Below, in pieces: positions 6,207 to 8,190 of a DNA stretch of 8,190 bases; the stretch's first letter is position 1; the number at the start of each line of letters is the position of its first letter. Made by a program: the position numbers and the translations under genes. The notes below the pieces were generated by a model. That model had not been told where the DNA came from, ran no database searches, and was given only the letters and a program-made list of their open reading frames with translations. This stretch comes from Thermaerobacter marianensis (GTDB lineage: Bacteria > Bacillota > Sulfobacillia > DYIH01 > DYIG01), in contig DYIG01000016.1 in NCBI GenBank assembly GCA_020723725.1, positions 8,154-16,343 on the forward strand. The letters run 5' to 3'.

Positions 6207-6992
6207 ATGCAGGAACGTAAAACTATGGTAGGAATTGTAGGCGATAGTGGGGCGGGTAAATCAACTTATGTCAAAGGGCTTTCTTCGTTTTTGGGAGAAG
6301 GCAAAGTAACGATTATCGGACTTGACGATTATCACACCCTCGACAGGGCTCAGCGCAAAGCGGTTGGCATAACACCGCTAAACCCCCGCTGCAATGACCT
6401 GGGTCTAGTAATAGACCACGCCTGGCAACTCAGACGCGGCGAGGAGATTGAAAAACCGGTTTATGATCATAGCACCGGCATGTTTGCCCCACCGGAAAAG
6501 GTCACTCCCCGGGAATACGTTATCATGGAGGGCCTTCACACCCTTTACCTGGAACTAATGAGGGCGGCCCTTGACCTGAAGATCTACTTTGACACAGACC
6601 TCGAGCTGAAACTGCGCTGGAAGATTCAACGTGACGTTGTGGAGCGCGGACATTCCGAGGAACAGGTCAGGAAAGAGATAGAACAACGCCAACCTGATAT
6701 CCGGGCCTTCGTGGAACCACAGAAGCGGTATGCCGACGTAATTGTCAACCTGGCGCCAAAGCCGGGAAGCAATGATATAAGGGTTTTCCTTTTTGAAAAG
6801 CCCGGCCCGAACACCATTTCCGCCCGCCTTTCCCAGGACGGCTGGCGTAAGCGCCTCGGCTTGAACCACTCCACGCAGACTGTTATGGGACAGCACTTCG
6901 AGGTCACCGAGATCCCGGATGCGATCCCTGCCGACACCGTAAAGCCAATGCTTTCTGGGGATAATGGATCTGTCTATTCCGGAGACCTGTGA
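6207..6992 (+). CDS. prk: Phosphoribulokinase (short form)
   Basis: PRK phosphorylates ribulose 5-phosphate with ATP to ribulose 1,5-bisphosphate (EC 2.7.1.19). The 261-residue protein shows a P-loop GDSGAGKST (12-20), LDDYHTLDR (39-47), KPVYDHSTG (83-91), VIMEGLHTLY (105-114) and KIQRDVVERGHS (139-150), followed by RQPDIRAFVEPQKRYADVIV. These match the cyanobacterial/plant PRK branch better than uridine kinase. It is shorter than cyanobacterial PRK at the C-terminus. The two redox-switch cysteines of chloroplast PRK (C16 and C55) align with A16 and G38; the only cysteine is C62, so thioredoxin control of that kind is not expected. ATG at 6207 is preceded by GGGGAAGGGG with 6 bases between; a TTG at 6189 in frame lies in front of that site and is rejected. 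It sits between transaldolase and transketolase genes, which supports pentose phosphate substrates. Confidence 0.9.
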   Translation: MQERKTMVGIVGDSGAGKSTYVKGLSSFLGEGKVTIIGLDDYHTLDRAQRKAVGITPLNPRCNDLGLVIDHAWQLRRGEEIEKPVYDHSTGMFAPPEKVTPREYVIMEGLHTLYLELMRAALDLKIYFDTDLELKLRWKIQRDVVERGHSEEQVRKEIEQRQPDIRAFVEPQKRYADVIVNLAPKPGSNDIRVFLFEKPGPNTISARLSQDGWRKRLGLNHSTQTVMGQHFEVTEIPDAIPADTVKPMLSGDNGSVYSGDL

Positions 6993-7014
6993 TCCCGTAA
7001 CACTGAGCCAGATC

Positions 7015-7063
7015 CTGGTGGTGTGGCGTATCAGGACCAGCCACCAGTATCAGGAGGTGCTGG
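7015..7063 (+). promoter_or_regulatory. Two mutually exclusive hairpins over the transketolase ribosome binding site
   Basis: In the 74-base gap after prk, CTGGTGG (7015-7021) is perfectly complementary to CCACCAG (7041-7047). An overlapping alternative pairs CCAGC plus ACC (7037-7045, one bulged C) with GGTGCTGG (7056-7063), which would cover part of the Shine-Dalgarno AGGAGGTG (7052-7059). The upstream arm competes for the same middle segment and could free the ribosome site. Complementarity is seen; regulation is inferred. Confidence 0.3.
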
Positions 7064-7066
7064 GCA

Positions 7067-7912
7067 ATGCCGCTCAACTCTAACGCCCAGGCAACTGACA
7101 CAAAAGACCTCACCGAGATTGCGCGATCTGTCCGGCAGCACATCGTTCGCATGACATCCGCAGCCAACTCGGGTCACCCCGGGGGCGCGCTCTCCGCAGC
7201 CGACATCGTGACCGCCCTTTATTTCAGGGTCATGAAGGGGTTGGATCCCAATAACCCCCGTAACCCTGATAGAGACCGGTTCATCCTTTCAAAGGGCCAT
7301 GCCTGCCCGGTGCTTTATGGCGTACTCGCCGAAAAGGGCTACATCCCCCGGGAACTGGTTTTGACCTTCCGCAAACTGCACTCCATCCTCCAGGGCCACC
7401 CTGACATGAACAAGGTGCCGGGTGTGGATATGAGTGCCGGTTCGCTCGGACAGGGCCTGTCAGCGGGTGTCGGCATGGCCCTTGCAGCCCAGCTCGATAA
7501 CCGCAATTACCGCGTCTATGTAATGCTTGGTGACGGGGAATGCCAGGAGGGCCAGGTTTGGGAGGCCGCCATGGCAGGCGCACACTATAAACTTGACAAC
7601 CTCATAGCTATAGTAGATCGTAACGGCCTTCAGATTGACGGACCAACGGAAACAGTCATGGGGCTCGATCCCCTTCAGGATAAGTGGGCGTCTTTCGGCT
7701 GGCACGTAATTGAAATAGACGGGCATTCCTTCCCGGAGATCCTTGCCGCCTTTGATGAGGCCTCTTCGGTAAAAGAAAAACCGGTGGTTATAATCGCCCG
7801 GACAATCAAGGGCAAGGGTGTATCATTCATGGAGAATGCCGTGGAGTGGCATGGCACCGCCCCCTCGGCTGAACAGAGGGATAAAGCCCTGGCAGAATTG
7901 GGGGGTATTTAG
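7067..7912 (+). CDS. tktN: Transketolase, N-terminal (thiamine pyrophosphate-binding) subunit
   Basis: Transketolase transfers two-carbon ketol units between sugar phosphates (EC 2.2.1.1). In this split form the first protein carries the pyrophosphate-binding half and works with the next gene's product. The 281-residue protein shows SGHPGGALSAADI (35-47), SKGHACPVLYGVLAEKGY (75-92), GSLGQGLSAGVGMALA (125-140), and the thiamine diphosphate motif from GDGECQEGQVWE (155-166) to N186 in DRNGLQIDG. The N-terminal half of ordinary transketolase ends here and the stop is followed directly by the partner gene. ATG at 7067 has AGGAGGTG 7 bases upstream. The 74-base gap to prk contains possible alternative hairpins. 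The split type is common in Clostridia and archaea. Homologous E1 subunits of other keto-acid enzymes are unlikely given the transketolase-specific SGHPGG and SKGHA motifs. Confidence 0.95.
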   Translation: MPLNSNAQATDTKDLTEIARSVRQHIVRMTSAANSGHPGGALSAADIVTALYFRVMKGLDPNNPRNPDRDRFILSKGHACPVLYGVLAEKGYIPRELVLTFRKLHSILQGHPDMNKVPGVDMSAGSLGQGLSAGVGMALAAQLDNRNYRVYVMLGDGECQEGQVWEAAMAGAHYKLDNLIAIVDRNGLQIDGPTETVMGLDPLQDKWASFGWHVIEIDGHSFPEILAAFDEASSVKEKPVVIIARTIKGKGVSFMENAVEWHGTAPSAEQRDKALAELGGI

Positions 7913-8190
7913 GTGAGCGCGAATGCAATGACCAAAACAGATGTCAAGCCGGTAGACGGCGCCACCAGAGAGGGTTACGGCAAAGGTCTACAGGCGCTTG
8001 GGGATAAGAAAAACGTCGTTGTCCTTGACGCTGACCTGTCTAAGTCCACCCAGACTGCGTCCTTCGCCAAGGTTGCGCCCGACCGGTTCATCAACCTGGG
8101 CATTGCCGAGGCTAACATGATGGGTGTGGCCGCCGGGCTTGCCGCCTGTGGCAAGACCGTATTCGCATCGAGTTTCGCCATCTTCGCGAC
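7913..8190 (+). CDS. tktC: Transketolase, C-terminal (pyrimidine-binding) subunit, partial
   Basis: This is the second half of the split transketolase; it binds the aminopyrimidine of thiamine diphosphate and supplies the catalytic glutamate. About 92 residues are visible before the window ends. They include TREGYGKGLQALG, VVVLDADLSKSTQT and LGIAEANMMGVAAGLAACGK, in which the glutamate of GIAE is the cofactor-activating residue. The gene probably starts at GTG 7913, directly after the tktN stop codon with no gap and with GGGGGG a few bases before. An ATG at 7928, five codons in, with AGGTGA upstream, is an equal alternative. The adjacent arrangement implies coupled translation and equal amounts of both subunits. 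The gene is cut by the window edge. Confidence 0.94.
   Translation, partial: MSANAMTKTDVKPVDGATREGYGKGLQALGDKKNVVVLDADLSKSTQTASFAKVAPDRFINLGIAEANMMGVAAGLAACGKTVFASSFAIFA

Overview
The window carries two divergently transcribed gene blocks that share one control region at about 5139-5494. The left block, on the minus strand, reads nuoF - rpe - nuoA - nuoB - nuoC - nuoD - nuoH and leaves the window inside nuoH. The right block, on the plus strand, reads transaldolase (MipB/TalC type) - phosphoribulokinase - transketolase N-terminal subunit - transketolase C-terminal subunit and leaves the window inside the last gene. No RNA gene, CRISPR array, insertion sequence or prophage part was seen.

The organism is a bacterium of middling GC content. 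Several features suggest a Clostridia-like or related deep-branching Gram-positive lineage: transketolase split into two proteins, strong purine-rich Shine-Dalgarno sequences, frequent TTG and GTG starts, and a NuoA with the sequence FDVETVFLYPWA. This placement is an inference and species-level identity cannot be read from the window.

Left block: NuoA, B, C, D and H are membrane and connecting-module subunits of respiratory complex I. NuoB carries all four N2 cluster cysteines. NuoF (NADH/FMN/4Fe-4S subunit) stands at the head of the operon without NuoE or NuoG beside it. It has an RnfC-like NGAE flavin-site motif and extra cysteines at both ends. rpe (ribulose-5-phosphate 3-epimerase) lies between nuoF and nuoA, behind a strong hairpin.

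Right block: transaldolase, phosphoribulokinase and both halves of transketolase. With Rpe from the other strand, these genes can interconvert sugar phosphates to ribulose 5-phosphate and phosphorylate it to ribulose 1,5-bisphosphate, the RuBisCO substrate. The residues of the aldolase-family protein indicate a true transaldolase, so the set resembles the transaldolase variant of the Calvin cycle. RuBisCO itself is not in the window. The joint layout suggests co-regulation of CO2-acceptor regeneration with complex I, which supplies or consumes NADH.

The most notable points are the rpe-in-nuo arrangement opposite a PRK operon, a short PRK without the thioredoxin-switch cysteines, the unusual NuoF, and three candidate RNA structures: in the nuoF-rpe gap, in the transaldolase leader, and overlapping the transketolase ribosome binding site.
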